Positions 18,546 to 30,600 of a DNA stretch of 64,000 bases are shown in pieces; the first letter of the stretch is position 1, and each line of letters begins with the position of its first letter. The DNA lies in contig OX595989.1 of assembly GCA_951394045.1 (NCBI GenBank), positions 2,790,001-2,854,000 of the forward strand, read 5' to 3'. Position numbers and translations under genes: made by a program. Source of the stretch: Nitzschia sp. DOCU1. Taxonomy: Eukaryota; Bacillariophyta; Bacillariophyceae; Bacillariales; Bacillariaceae. Below the pieces are notes generated by a model. It was not told where the DNA came from, did not search any database, and saw nothing but the letters and a program-made list of their open reading frames with translations.

Positions 18546-21095
18546 ATGTTGGGTTGGATCAACGATTGTGTCGAAAAGCTCGTGCTTGAAAAGTTTGGGG
18601 TCAGTGTTTGGCATGCAGTCAAGGAGAAAGCGGGATGCCAAGTAAAAGATGGGGGTTTCTTGAAATTGGAGCATTATCCAGATGGAAGCACAATCGCTCT
18701 CGTCAATGCCGCTAGTGAGCTATCTGGCCTCACAGTTCCACAAGTCTATGAAGCTTTCGGATCGTTCTTCGTTTCGTACATCATCAACGAAGGCTATGAA
18801 AATCTTCTCTGCTGTCAAGGAAGTACCCTCAGAGATTGGATGACGAACATCAATGCCATCCACCAACATCTCCAGACTACATTCCCGAAGAAGATGACGA
18901 TGCCGGAGTTCTGGTGCGAAGAAAATCATGACGGCACGTTAACTCTATTTTACTATTCCGCGAGAGGCAACTTTCTCTCCCCCCTTGCTGTGGGACTTGT
19001 TACCGAAGTGGCGAAAAGACAGTTTGATTTGTCCATTGTCATGACACAACAAACGAGCCAAGGTGTCGATGGTGCTAGGTTCACGAGGTACGTTTTTGCG
19101 TAGAACGATTTTGGGACCACTCGGCACCTTCCCCACTAACGAAAATTCTTTGCTTTCCCTTCTTGTTCTAGTTGGATAGTATCTACAGAAGACCCGGTTG
19201 ATCTACCTAAGCTTCGAACAAAACAGGGAAGCCGAAACGGTGTTCCGAACGCGCCTACATCATTCAAATGTCCCATGTCCGGAATGGAACTCAGCATGTT
19301 TGATGTACCGCATATGGTGAAAGTCACCACCAATGATGAAGACCATTTGTCTTCCAAGAGCTGCTCGCGGCGGGCATCGAAGGCGAGGAGTGTTTTAACT
19401 TCTTCAACGTCGAGCAGCACGTACGGTGAAGACGATGACTCTGACTCAGATGCCCATCAACCTGGTGGATTGTCGCCCGCAGCTACTCGCAGGTTGTTCC
19501 CGTATCACGTCGTGATGAACAGTGAGTTTTGCATCACTCAAATCGGAAAGGACCTGCCCAAGGTTCTCGGTGCAACAGAAGCCAATCTATGCGGACAGGA
19601 AATCGACGAAGTCTTTGATTTCGTGAATCCTAAGCCAGCGAAGTGGACCCGAAGTTGGCTGAGGAAGCTCGAAGACCAAGAGTTTGTTCTGGCATGTTCC
19701 TTGACATCCGCCCCAGCGAATGTCTTCTTCAAAGGGACCGTGGCTTCAGTAAGCCGGAACGAAGTCATGCTCATTCTATGCCCAGATGCAAAGAACCTCG
19801 AGGAGCTGAGAGAGATGAAGTTGACTCTTAGCGATCTTCCCGCTCACGGCGCATACCGTGACGCAGTTTTCCTTCGCGAGCATCTGAGCAGGCAAATGAA
19901 CAATGCGCTCAAAATGGAGAAGCTTAGCAAGAAACTCACCGCAGAGAAGGAGCTACTGGAGTCCCTCATCCCTCACCACGCAGCGGAAGGTCTACGAAAG
20001 GGTCAAACAGTTGAGCCTATGCTTCATAACAATGTGACGATGTTCTTCAGGTAAGTCGTTCTAATCCAGTCGACAGAGTGGGTGGCTTTGCACAATCACA
20101 CGACGCTGACAATATCCTTGTTCTCCGTCGTCAGTGATGTGGTCGGTTTCACAAACATTTGCAAGCACATTTCGCCCTGGGAAGTGATTGGGATGTTGAA
20201 CAAGCTGTATGGAGTCATGGACTTTTTGGCGGGGCGCTTTGGCCTGTTCAAAGTTGAAACTATTGGCGACGCGTATGTCTGCTGTAGTGGACTCCCTGAA
20301 AGCGATGAGAACCACGCCCTCAATGTTGCCAACTTTGCACTTGCCGTCCAGCATTGTTGCCAATCCGTAAGATCGCCCCTGGATGGTTCCCCTATCAAAC
20401 TACGAATCGGAATTCACACTGGATCTTGCGCCAGTGGGATTGTCGGTGTCACGAATCCAAGATACTGCGTTTTTGGTGATACTGTCAACACTACTGCTCG
20501 CCACGAGAGCACCGGGGAGCCTGGACGTGTCCACTGTTCCCTAACAACAATGATAGAGCTGCAGCGCCGAGCAAACGAGCACTTTGATCTGATCTCTCGA
20601 GGGATGGTGGAGATGAAGGGCAGGGGCTCACTTCCCACGTATTGGCTGGAAGCCACTAACAAGAATCCCTTGGTCAACCCGGACGCCTTGATCGCATTGG
20701 ATGAAGAGGTGGCGAAGCTGGCGTACATGTCACAGGCAGAGAAGCTAGCTTCTATACCGCAAAAGAGAAGCAACACGAATTTGAAGTCTCTTGATGAGCA
20801 TGTGGAAGAACAAGCTGAATTGCGGCGGCCTTCGAAAGGTTCTGACAGCTCACGTGGGGCTGGCCTTAACGATGACACTGAAAGCTGCCAGAAGTCTCTT
20901 TCGTCCAACTGCAGCAGCACCCCATCGCGAAGAGAGCTGGCAAAACTATTGTCTTCTTCAGGATCTCGTACCAAACGCTTGTCACGACGAAGCGAACAAA
21001 GGCGGCGCTCGGTGCTCGATATGGCAAAGGATGGCATCAGCTTGGTGCTGGAAGTTGTAGAGAGCGCGGAAGCAATTGCGGCAACATCGTCTTGA
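18546..21095 (+). CDS. H-NOX guanylate cyclase (soluble guanylate cyclase), 793 aa, three exons
   Basis: Converts GTP to cGMP, probably under control of a haem-bound gas such as NO. Exons are 18546-19087, 19172-20050 and 20135-21095; both 84-bp GT-AG introns interrupt codons after two bases and the total stays in frame. The H-NOX domain (residues 1-180) has the haem ligand His106 in AIHQHL and the haem-propionate motif Tyr136-x-Ser138-x-Arg140. A linker and the PAS-like HNOBA domain follow (about 275-400), then a coiled coil, then the class III cyclase. Metal-binding Asp475 (SDVVGFT) and Asp519 (GDAYV), guanine-selecting Glu515 and Cys585 (PRYCVFG), Asn592 and Arg596 are all present. A Ser/Arg-rich tail ends the protein. 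Animal enzymes split these residues between alpha and beta chains; this chain could work as a homodimer. The start is the first ATG; the longer open frame begins with TTG. Confidence 0.93.
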
Positions 21096-22164
21096 AACCA
21101 GGGGTAGACGCATTGCGTCTTAAATAGCCATCATACATTTTTTTACATTTTGTTCCTTTGTCCTCCGCGATTTCGAGACCAAGTCCAGTAGGCCTTGGTG
21201 TTTGCGTCCTCGTGCAATACTGTGTGACGAGTCTAGGAAGCCCAACTTCAGACCTGCGCAGTTAAAAACGTCACGAGGAGGCTGTGTCCTATGCAACGGC
21301 TATGAAAATGACTTCGCCAACGTGGGCTCCGAGCCTCGCAACTTGGTACGAATTTTCGCAAGCACTGCTGCTAGTAGTTACCACCAGCTACCTATCGTTG
21401 AGAGTGCTGTGAAGTGGTCGAGTTGGTAGTAGTAGTAATTTCATGATTAGCACGGCGATTAGGTACTACGTGTACGGGCCACCTTGCCTACCGTAGGAAG
21501 TATGAATAGTTCCCAATGAATACGGACGACAGTTTTGAAAGGGGAACAAGTTGGACGGTGGCTTCGCTACTTGCGATTCTAGAAAAAGTTGAGCAACTGA
21601 CGACGCTCACGACGCGTATTGCTTTTAGGTACAGTAGTTAATAAAGAGGTGTAGACAATGCATGGCTCCTTGGCACAGTCGGTATCCGGCATGCGTAACT
21701 ACAGTCACCGCCATCGAACCGTACTCTAGTTCGTCGAGGGGCAAACAAGGGTCAGTTCATCGGCACAGCCAATACAGTAGTTATCTGGGCTAGCTTTGTG
21801 GTCTAAAGGGTCGAACGAAAGTCGCACTTACTTTTGGCGCTGATCGGCATCAGATGGCTGTGAGTCGGATGCGACAAAACTCTACATAAGACTCGGGCAG
21901 CCTCACCATGTGCAAACAATACGATCCCGGGATTTTTATTTACATTATATTCATATTCGTTCGTATATATATATTGGACAATGGCGCGTGCTATCGCCAC
22001 TTTTCTCGCAGTTTGTCGGCGAGGAGCAAGAAATTGTGAGTAGACACCGTGAACATGGAAAGACGCCACAGTAACATCACGAAAGAAGCCAGGCAACCAT
22101 CGCCAAGACGACATTGCACCTTCAGAATTCATTGAAGGTCTAGCAGATACCTCTTCCTGAAACC
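21096..22164. other. Intergenic region, no gene seen
   Basis: About 1.07 kb. No coding frame is credible. A string matching a tRNA A-box occurs near 21669, but no tRNA fold can be built. The last part must contain the promoter of the 1618-aa gene. A TATATATAT run is at about 21964-21973. Confidence 0.5.
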
Positions 22165-25100
22165 ATGACGGTGGCTGCTCAACCGCAGCCTTCTCGTGGG
22201 GGCAACGAACTCAGTTCAGTTGATGTCCCCTCTTTAATGGCCCGAAGTCGTCAAGCTGGCGGCTTGCGAGCGCCTACCAGGGAGCGAGTCTCCGAGGCGA
22301 TCGCATTAGTTCGGGCTCGGCAGGCCGCTGAAAACAAAAGAACGGCGATGCAAGTGCAGGATGTGTCTGAGTTGCGGAGTGCTGTAGTGTCGCAACAGAA
22401 GACTGGGATTAGCACGCATAGTGATTCCAGCGGAAATGGATCGAATTCCAATCTCAGATCGCCGCTAGTACCAGCTGGGCAAACAGGCCCCCGTGAGAAG
22501 AAACGGCACCATCACCATCAGCCGAAGAAGGTTGCAATCCAATCAAATAACTTTCTTCAGAATGTTTTCGCCTCGCGATCTGATGTCACCTCTACCGTCC
22601 AGGCAGACAGCGAGTCCATACCCAGTGCAACGTCAACACAAGATGAACCGGAAGAAAATGTTCCTGATCCTATTATTTCTTCGGGTTTCATGAATCCCTT
22701 GGAGTTTGTGAAGCGCGAGATTCAGCTTGCCACACAGTCGGCGAGTCGAGGGCAGGTTGCTACTCCTGGCAGACCCAAAAAGCGTCCTGTCCCATCAAGT
22801 AGCTCCTCTCCATCTGCTCCTGCAAGGAACACAGAGCTCTCGGCCGGCGTCGATTCAGCGGATTCGGAAGATTCGAACGATGATGCCCCCGTGGACCCCA
22901 AGACGATCTCAGATGTAACCCGCTTCTTGGACAAACTGAACATCAAAAAATCTCTATCCAGTCTGGATCAGACGGACTCCGTAGACTCTTACGAGCAAAC
23001 AGTGGATGCCAAGACGATCCAGGATGTTAGTACCTTTCTCGACTCTCTGAACATCAAAACACCGAACGATTATCAGAGAGTGCTGGGAGGGGCGCAAGTC
23101 ATGGAATCGGATGCTATTCGGCCATTGCGCAACACTCTTTCTGATGATTTTATATTCGGAAGCACTGAAGACGACGATGACTACAGTGGTGCCTCATCCA
23201 ACGGATCGGTCAATCCCGAAACGCTTGCCGAGATTGGAGCGTACATTGACTCTGTCAGCAAAGGGAGCGCCTCGTTGGCAGGGCCATCTGTACTTCGATC
23301 GATGCCGGGTATTTCCGGTACCAGCGGCGAGACCATGTCGAAGACCCAGACGGATGCCCCAACATTTGTCGAGCCAGGGGATTTCTCCGTTCATGAAGAG
23401 GTCATAGATCTCGCTGTGTATGAATTGGCGAACAACATGGCCACTGAGAGCGCGAGCTATGACCATACTGTTGATGCCTATACCAGGACCGCACTTAGTG
23501 CGCACGATGATGTCGTCAGCCTGGCGACAAAGAGTGTGACGTTTGGTCAAGTGGAAAGCAGAATCATCGAGAATGTCTCTATTGATGATGACGTTCAGAA
23601 TTCCTATGCAATAGAGGATGAATTGGCTTTGATTCGAAGTTACAGCAACAGCAGCAACGACAGTAGCGACGCAGATGCAACTTTGGCCCAAACCCGAGTA
23701 TCGAAGCCATCGCCCATTTACGAACAAGTCGAAGCCAAGTCTTTGCCTCGAGGGGCCTCCAGAGATCCTCCCGCTGTCATTACTTCTCGTGGCAACACTC
23801 CCAAAGTAGACCCCCCTGGACCTTCTGGCAACATGAACGACGCTGTCATGCGCATGCACGAGTCACACCCAATGGCACCTTCCTACTCTGCCGAATCCCT
23901 TGAATCTGGAAACATTTTTTCGGATGATCAACAGGTCACGGAAGAAGAGAAGAAGGCGGAAGATGAGATGGATGGTGTGGAATCCTCCGTCGACATGACG
24001 AGCATTGGTGCTTCAGGACAGAATTTGGCACCGTTAATTGAGCATCCGTCCGCAGAATCTGCCACTAGCGATGGCGAGGAGGGTGACGACTATGATGCCA
24101 TACTAGACAATGCTCTTGGCGAAGACGTAGTAAACGCAACAGCATCTGCTACGCAACCAGAATCGCCCGCAGGCAATGATGCCGTAATCGATGAAGCGAG
24201 TCCTCAACACGAACGCTCCGAGATAGAGTCGCAATCGGAATCCGTAGAGACGGATAGCAGCAGCCCCAGCGAACTCGTTGATGACGCTGGTGTTCCCATC
24301 AGGATGCAGCTCGCTGCCAACGAGTCTGAGGAGGACAACGGTCGGTATGACGTTATCGAGGCTGATCGGTCTGAAGAAATGCCTCCCTCCGTGGAAGTTG
24401 ATACCGAGTCGGAAACCAGCGATTTGGTGTCTGAGCTCCCCAACACTGGGATCAGGAACCTTCCCAACTCGCCAAGCATGAAAGACGATAATTCTCTTCC
24501 ATGGGACCTCAAGGATATTGCAAGCGAGGAGACAATGAAGGCGGCTGGGCGCACACGCACAGCTGCGCTGAACCCAGCGTCTAGGTCGAAAGCTCGAAAG
24601 CTGACAAGTCTACTTTCGGACGACACTTCTGTCGCTCAAAGTACAGCGATGGATTCCGATCAAGCAAGTGAATCAGATGAAAAGGGTGCGTATGCAGCAA
24701 AGAATGCCCTTGCAGATGAATCCGAACTGGATGAACAGAAGGCAAACATGACATTCGAGGAAGGCGAAGATGGCGTGGAAATATTTGAAGATGGTCCCGT
24801 TTGTGAAGAACACGATTCAAAGACTTCTGAAATCCCACGTGCTCCATCTGGCGAAGACGAGACGGCAAACCCTGCGGCTGATCCGTCAGGTCGCACACTT
24901 GACGAAAAAGATGATGTGAAGCCCAAACCCGATCCTGCTGGTGACGGCCAGTCCGAGGCTGACTCTGCAGAGGATTTTGTGGAATGCTTCTTGCAGCAAG
25001 GGTCGCTCTCAGCTAACAGCAACGATGACGACCGACAAAACGATAGAAACAATCTTCGTGTTATTGTCAACGACCCGAGGGACAAGTTTGCAACAAAGCT

Positions 25101-27021
25101 TAGCGACCACTATAGCCCCGTGACATCATCGCCGGCTCACGGGTATGATGAAGGTGGTCCTGGATTCCTGGAGCAGTTTGAATCACTTGAGGTCGATGAC
25201 GACGAAAAGATAGAAGAAGGATCATTCGAAGGTTCAGCAGGGGAGAGCTACAGCTACCCAGCGGCTGCATTGAGTCCGGTCAACCTTTTCACTCTTCCGG
25301 GTATTTTCAAATACTTTGCCACTTTAAATGCAAGATCTGATGATGAAACAAGCGACATGGCCCAAAATATTAAATTCTTTCAGCGGCTTGTCGCGCCCAT
25401 AGTGGCGGGGGCGAAGCCCTCGATCATTGAGACTGCGCAGATCCGGCAGGCCGCTCAACGTGTCAATATTCCTATGGAAGTGGTCGACAGGTTTTTGGAC
25501 CTTGTCGAGGACGAGCGCGCAAATATTCCCGATGTCTTGTCGTCTCAAAGCGAAATATTGTCGGTCAACAAATATGAGGACATGGAAGATTTGAATGAAG
25601 ATGACGCGATCACGGCCTTCCTTACTCGATTTGGCACGCTTCACCAAGGTGGCCATTTCCCCAATGCCGACGTCGGTTTCGCTCAAGACTTTGTCCAGCA
25701 ATTGAGCGGAGGTGCCGACGAAGCCGTGGAGGTTGATGCCCAATATGGATTTGTGAACAAGAAGATGGCATTGCAAGTGATTGAAGACGAGGAGGACGAG
25801 CCAGAATGGTGGACTGGTGGTCAAAAACAAACCAATCCAACCCTAAACATTCATCTTTCAGGGTCATGCGAATCGGGCGGAGCTGGATGGAGCACATCTG
25901 TGGGTAGCGTTGACAACTCCGAGAAGATGGCGTCTGCAATTGCCACAGAAGGCAAGGAGAAGGGTGCCCAAGTTTCCCCAAAACCTTGCAAGGATCTTTC
26001 CAGCCGACCTCTTGCTCGTGATTCGACGCACATGAAGACCTACAAGGACAAGGCATTGGTAGTAAATACGAAATACTATGCTTCTTTAGAGCATGATTAC
26101 GAGGAATGGTTGAGACGGAAAAACATGGCCACCTATGGGGCTGGATGGGATAGCCACGCAACTTGGTTGTCACCCAGAGCCGCTTCCATATTTACCAAAC
26201 CAAAGCCAATCGACGGTGTTGCAGCGGCCGAAAATATTCGCCGCTTTGTCTTTAGCAAGAAGCTTTTCAGAAATCACCATCCGTGGCGGCGACTGTACAA
26301 AGAGAGGACTCAATATCATCCTGGATTCTTCGATGTTGATGTCCATTCTATATACGAGTCGACGGCCGTTTGTCTATCCGCGCCTCTTGACGAAGAGGAT
26401 TATATTCCTTGGGAGCACCGTGAGGTGCAGCAGCGATTTCTCCAGGAAAAGAGCTACACTTTCTCGAGAAATTGGTTTGGTGATCTAGTCAGGAAGCGCG
26501 GTAATCAGAAGATCAAGGCTCCAATCTGCAAGCCCAAGTCCATGGAAATGCCAATTGAAAATGTCCCAGATCCCGGTGAATGGACCAAAGAATGGTTCAC
26601 CCAGTGGAAATCACCGGCGGATCGCCAATCTCGCTCGTACAGTGCCTCAAAATCTTTCACAACGGATGGAACCGGTACCTACACTGACGCTGATACGTAT
26701 ACGGATAACGGTACATACACTGATCGAGACGGAACAGACGAGGGAAGCCATACTGAAAATGGAAGCTACACGGATGGCTCGACACGCCGGGATGACGACG
26801 CTGATGAATCCTCCTCATACACAGGCTCAGGAACGGAGAGGAGTGATAGTGAATCTGATGGTTCGGCCTCTTGGGAAGAAGCTCCAGAGTGCGGTGAACT
26901 CATCAATGTTCGGCAAAAGATTGGCGAGCGAGTGACACGCGTCCACCCCGACTATACGAGTTCTTTGAGAAGAAGTCGGTGGCGCAAGAAATACTTTCCG
27001 CGAGGAACTTTCCCTTATTAG
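22165..27021 (+). CDS. Uncharacterised 1618-aa acidic disordered protein, shared-motif family member
   Basis: I do not recognise a described domain. The single-exon frame starts at ATG 22165. Most of it is disordered and rich in Asp, Glu and Ser. Near the N-terminus three short repeats share the pattern T-I/L-x2-V/I-x2-F/Y-L/I-D: residues about 242 (TISDVTRFLDKLNIK), 280 (TIQDVSTFLDSLNIK) and 348 (TLAEIGAYIDSV). Around 1065-1120 is a helical pair, FFQRLVAPI...RQAAQRVNIPMEVVDRFLD, related to motifs in the 1784-aa and 725-aa neighbours. Residues about 1290-1480 form a folded, Trp/Tyr-rich block. A Thr-rich stretch of TYTD-like repeats follows, and the C-terminus is basic-aromatic (RWRKKYFPRGTFPY). 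It lies upstream of the related 1784-aa gene on the same strand, suggesting an old tandem duplication. Cell location is unknown; no signal peptide or membrane segment is seen. Confidence 0.7.
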   Translation: MTVAAQPQPSRGGNELSSVDVPSLMARSRQAGGLRAPTRERVSEAIALVRARQAAENKRTAMQVQDVSELRSAVVSQQKTGISTHSDSSGNGSNSNLRSPLVPAGQTGPREKKRHHHHQPKKVAIQSNNFLQNVFASRSDVTSTVQADSESIPSATSTQDEPEENVPDPIISSGFMNPLEFVKREIQLATQSASRGQVATPGRPKKRPVPSSSSSPSAPARNTELSAGVDSADSEDSNDDAPVDPKTISDVTRFLDKLNIKKSLSSLDQTDSVDSYEQTVDAKTIQDVSTFLDSLNIKTPNDYQRVLGGAQVMESDAIRPLRNTLSDDFIFGSTEDDDDYSGASSNGSVNPETLAEIGAYIDSVSKGSASLAGPSVLRSMPGISGTSGETMSKTQTDAPTFVEPGDFSVHEEVIDLAVYELANNMATESASYDHTVDAYTRTALSAHDDVVSLATKSVTFGQVESRIIENVSIDDDVQNSYAIEDELALIRSYSNSSNDSSDADATLAQTRVSKPSPIYEQVEAKSLPRGASRDPPAVITSRGNTPKVDPPGPSGNMNDAVMRMHESHPMAPSYSAESLESGNIFSDDQQVTEEEKKAEDEMDGVESSVDMTSIGASGQNLAPLIEHPSAESATSDGEEGDDYDAILDNALGEDVVNATASATQPESPAGNDAVIDEASPQHERSEIESQSESVETDSSSPSELVDDAGVPIRMQLAANESEEDNGRYDVIEADRSEEMPPSVEVDTESETSDLVSELPNTGIRNLPNSPSMKDDNSLPWDLKDIASEETMKAAGRTRTAALNPASRSKARKLTSLLSDDTSVAQSTAMDSDQASESDEKGAYAAKNALADESELDEQKANMTFEEGEDGVEIFEDGPVCEEHDSKTSEIPRAPSGEDETANPAADPSGRTLDEKDDVKPKPDPAGDGQSEADSAEDFVECFLQQGSLSANSNDDDRQNDRNNLRVIVNDPRDKFATKLSDHYSPVTSSPAHGYDEGGPGFLEQFESLEVDDDEKIEEGSFEGSAGESYSYPAAALSPVNLFTLPGIFKYFATLNARSDDETSDMAQNIKFFQRLVAPIVAGAKPSIIETAQIRQAAQRVNIPMEVVDRFLDLVEDERANIPDVLSSQSEILSVNKYEDMEDLNEDDAITAFLTRFGTLHQGGHFPNADVGFAQDFVQQLSGGADEAVEVDAQYGFVNKKMALQVIEDEEDEPEWWTGGQKQTNPTLNIHLSGSCESGGAGWSTSVGSVDNSEKMASAIATEGKEKGAQVSPKPCKDLSSRPLARDSTHMKTYKDKALVVNTKYYASLEHDYEEWLRRKNMATYGAGWDSHATWLSPRAASIFTKPKPIDGVAAAENIRRFVFSKKLFRNHHPWRRLYKERTQYHPGFFDVDVHSIYESTAVCLSAPLDEEDYIPWEHREVQQRFLQEKSYTFSRNWFGDLVRKRGNQKIKAPICKPKSMEMPIENVPDPGEWTKEWFTQWKSPADRQSRSYSASKSFTTDGTGTYTDADTYTDNGTYTDRDGTDEGSHTENGSYTDGSTRRDDDADESSSYTGSGTERSDSESDGSASWEEAPECGELINVRQKIGERVTRVHPDYTSSLRRSRWRKKYFPRGTFPY

Positions 27022-27600
27022 GTAGGAAATCGAAAGCATACCTACGAGCAAGAAAGCAAAATATAATTGTGAATTAGCAAATCCATATGTACACCATGAA
27101 AACCAGGCACAATACAATACATACACGACACTATAAAATCACCAAACAAACAATACATAGTCCTATCTATCGGAATCGGCGTACAGTCAGTACAGTACTT
27201 CCACGCAACTCTTTTGTGGCGCACGTACCTGGTAATGGTGCCATCGATACAAGAGTGCTGCCGTAGTCTATCGTCCGACTACCTGGAATGGCAGTCGCCC
27301 GGCGCACAAAGAGAGGCTGGCTCGCAACATAGCCGTTTCTTCTTCAAGCTGCCGGACGCGCTCGCTCGAGTACACCGGGACGTTTGCCAGTGCCGTAGCA
27401 TTTCACGGTAGAAAAAGTACTAATGGTTCATGAATGAAGAAGTCCCGAGTGTGTCTACCAATTCGGGGACCTTGTTATTTTTCCTTTGATGCTATCGTGT
27501 ATTTTATCATCCAGAGTTGTCTTCTTGTCCTCTGTGCTGCTAACGTTCTGTTATACAGAAACCCCATGAAAGCTTCAAACTAAGAAAAGCATAGTTGGAA
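27022..27600. other. Intergenic region between two related long genes
   Basis: It holds the 3' UTR of the 1618-aa gene, with AT-rich DNA up to about 27170, and the upstream region of the 1784-aa gene. No other gene is supported. Confidence 0.5.
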
Positions 27601-30600
27601 ATGGTACCTCCTCGGCGACAGACGATAGACACGGAAGATCAAGTACGAAGTCTTCCTGGCAGAAGGCAAGGAAATGTATCAGACGACGTCTCTGAAGCAC
27701 AATACTCGACAACAACTACAAACACTTTGGCTGGCTTCTTGGGAAAGAAAAAGTCGCATCGTGATATTGTTGAATCAGAACGGGTATCTAGATTACGGAC
27801 GCAAAGGGAGGAAGCAAGGGCAGCTATCAATGCTCTCAATCAATTCATTTTCGTTGCTGGGCACACATTCAAAGGGCGACAACTTAACCAGAAGGACCAG
27901 AAACGACTTTGTGAGGCCGCCGAACAAGTTGGTTTGTCACTTGAGGTTGTTCAAGCACTTGTCCAGCAAACGTCAAACAAAAATGCAGTGCTCAACTACT
28001 GCATGGCATCTGACGATGCATTTGCGCGGAAGATGAAAAATGATCCGAAGCTATCCAAATTATTGGAGGAAGACGGGAAACGAGACAGTGGGGGTAAATT
28101 TGATATTGCGGGCTCTGTCTGGAGAATCTTTATGCACAAGATTGTTCAACAGTTTCTCAGAGAACATGATTTGGAACTGAGCGACGTTATGAGTAAGGAA
28201 TCTCTCACAAGTCGACTGTATGAAGAAGCTCTGCGAAACGAGACGAAGAATTCTTCCAACGATTTCGGTAACGATCAAGCGGAGTTTGCGAGAATACAGC
28301 GCGATTACACAAAGGAGAGAGAAAGGCTCACGATACCAGAGGAGGAAGCAAAATTAGCTCGACAGCAGGCCGAAGCCAATATGAATTATCCTGTCCATCC
28401 TGAGTATGGTGGTCTCATTCTCTCTGAACGCCGGGACTACATCGTGAGCAAGGATCAAACAATAGTGACGGACGATATTCTCAGTCTTCGGCTTGGTGAT
28501 AATCCGTCCGACGATGCTTCAAATACTGATCATGATTTTCGAGAAAACCGAGTTCGTCGACGACAGTCTGCTCCAATGCCGACAAGACGTAAGCCCGTAG
28601 CTAGCGATGGCGAAGAGGAAGTCTCTGCTGTGAAACGGGGCCTTGCAGTGTTTGGAAAGCCACAAGATTGCTCCCAAGATAGTGTTAAACGTAGACGGCG
28701 AACGTCGCTTGCGGCTCTGGAAGAGTCAAAAGTGTCAATCTCGAGGGCACGATTTGAAGTCGGCCTTGACGACTTGGGAAGTCGCCATCCAGAAACGGTT
28801 CGCAAGCAACGGCATTCTCTTGCGGTGTTGCAAGAATCAAAGATTGTAAACTCCAAGGCTAGAGCTGAAGGAAATCCGAAGGAAGCCGAGAGTTCAATGG
28901 AGTCGAGAACAGCGACGGGGAAAACGGCCTGGACTCCCACTGTCAAGAAATTGAACCCACAAGTAAAACAATTGTTCGAGCGGGGTTCCTTGGAAGGGCC
29001 GAAGCCAGACAGCACTCCAGGCGCCGACATTGTGAATAGATCTTCTGTTGGGAGTTTTGTAAAATCTACGAAGCAATTGTTTGAAGGAGCGTCGCACTTT
29101 GGCGAAACCAGTGAGGGAGAATCAAAGCCTGGCAGACCGAGGAGAACCACGGCGAGCAGAAGAAACCAACAGCAAGGTACAGAAGAGCCAGAAGTCCCAT
29201 ATTCTTCGAAAGATCGGGTATCTGAGGTGGAAACGTTACCAGAAATCGATGGCTTGGCTTGCGACAATTCAGTGATGACTTCCGAAGGCTACGGTGTTGA
29301 CGTGTTGCCCGGCAAAAGACCGAACTTGGTTGTTCTTCATGCGAACGGTGAAGACTCAAATGGGGTCTATAGCTCACTTACACAGAGCAGCTCATCATCT
29401 CAAGAGGAGGGCAAGTCAAAAAGTCCAAGGCACCCGGTCAGAGGTGCATCGAGAAGACAATCTCGCTCATCCATGCAAAAGTCAGAAACTGTGGCGTCGG
29501 CAAGTCATTTCAATAGAAGAAGTATGGACGATATTGATAGCAAGTCTCCGAAGGCGCCATGGCGACGGGATGTTGCAACGGGTGGTGGCACGGAGCATCG
29601 GCCAAGCAATTCCCATCGCACGGGCGACAGCTCCATTGCAGCAGCAATTACGCCTCATTCTACGACAAGCGGCGCTCCTTTCGCAAGTGGTGGTCTCCAA
29701 ACTCGAAATGGAAGGAACGAATCAGACAAGACTACTCCCGCTCCTTTCGGGGGCTTGAGATATACCACGCTGTCGACCACATCCTCCACACACTTGTCAT
29801 CCCTTCATAGTTCGAAGGGAGTGGCCATGTCAAGACCCTCACTGACTGCACCCACCGTAGTGACGAACGTCACATCATTCAGTGACTCACGACAAGACAT
29901 ACGGAGTGCAATCCAGACAGATGCATATAAACTATGTGATGTTGATACGCGTCAAAAGCGCGAGAAGTGGGCGCCTGCGCGATCCTCCGAGCGCCCAGAC
30001 CCGATATTTTCTTCTTACGAAGACGACGACGAGGGTTGGGTTGACTTTGGAAGAGATTTTGTTGGTCGTCCAGGGAGTGGCAGTCTGGGGGGTCGTTCGG
30101 GACGAGGACTGACGGAAGATGATAACGACTCTTTGAGGCAGCCCGGAGGAGGACACTTTATTCTTTCAACAAACGAAATGGGCGGTCATCTGAACCGTAC
30201 GGTTCAACACCAGCAAACGTCAAGCAAGGAGGATGCCAACGACGCACTCAATATATCACAGCGAGTAGACGATTGGAGCAAGAAAGTTCGAACACTTCTC
30301 AGCGATGATGAACAGCCCGAAACTCCAGGACCTCACAAGATAGCGCAAACCAAAGCCTCCAAGGAGAAGACGAGCGCTGTCCGGGCAAAGCACCCAGGAA
30401 CGTTGTCCGACAAGGAAAATATTGCCCGCCAAGATCCTAAAGGCGAATGGATCAAATTTCAGGTCAACCCCTTCCAGTATACCAACGAAGAACACTCTGA
30501 CTTGCGTGTTCCAGAAAGCTATGACTCAGAAAGGCGGTGGCATATGGAGGGGCCGAATCCTGCAAGCACGAGTGCAGATTCAGATTTCTTGTCTACTGAG

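Noticed and set aside
21660..21740. tRNA-like A-box TGGCACAGTCGG followed by ATCGAACC
   Set aside because: The D arm, anticodon arm and acceptor stem cannot be paired; no complement of the 5' acceptor is found.
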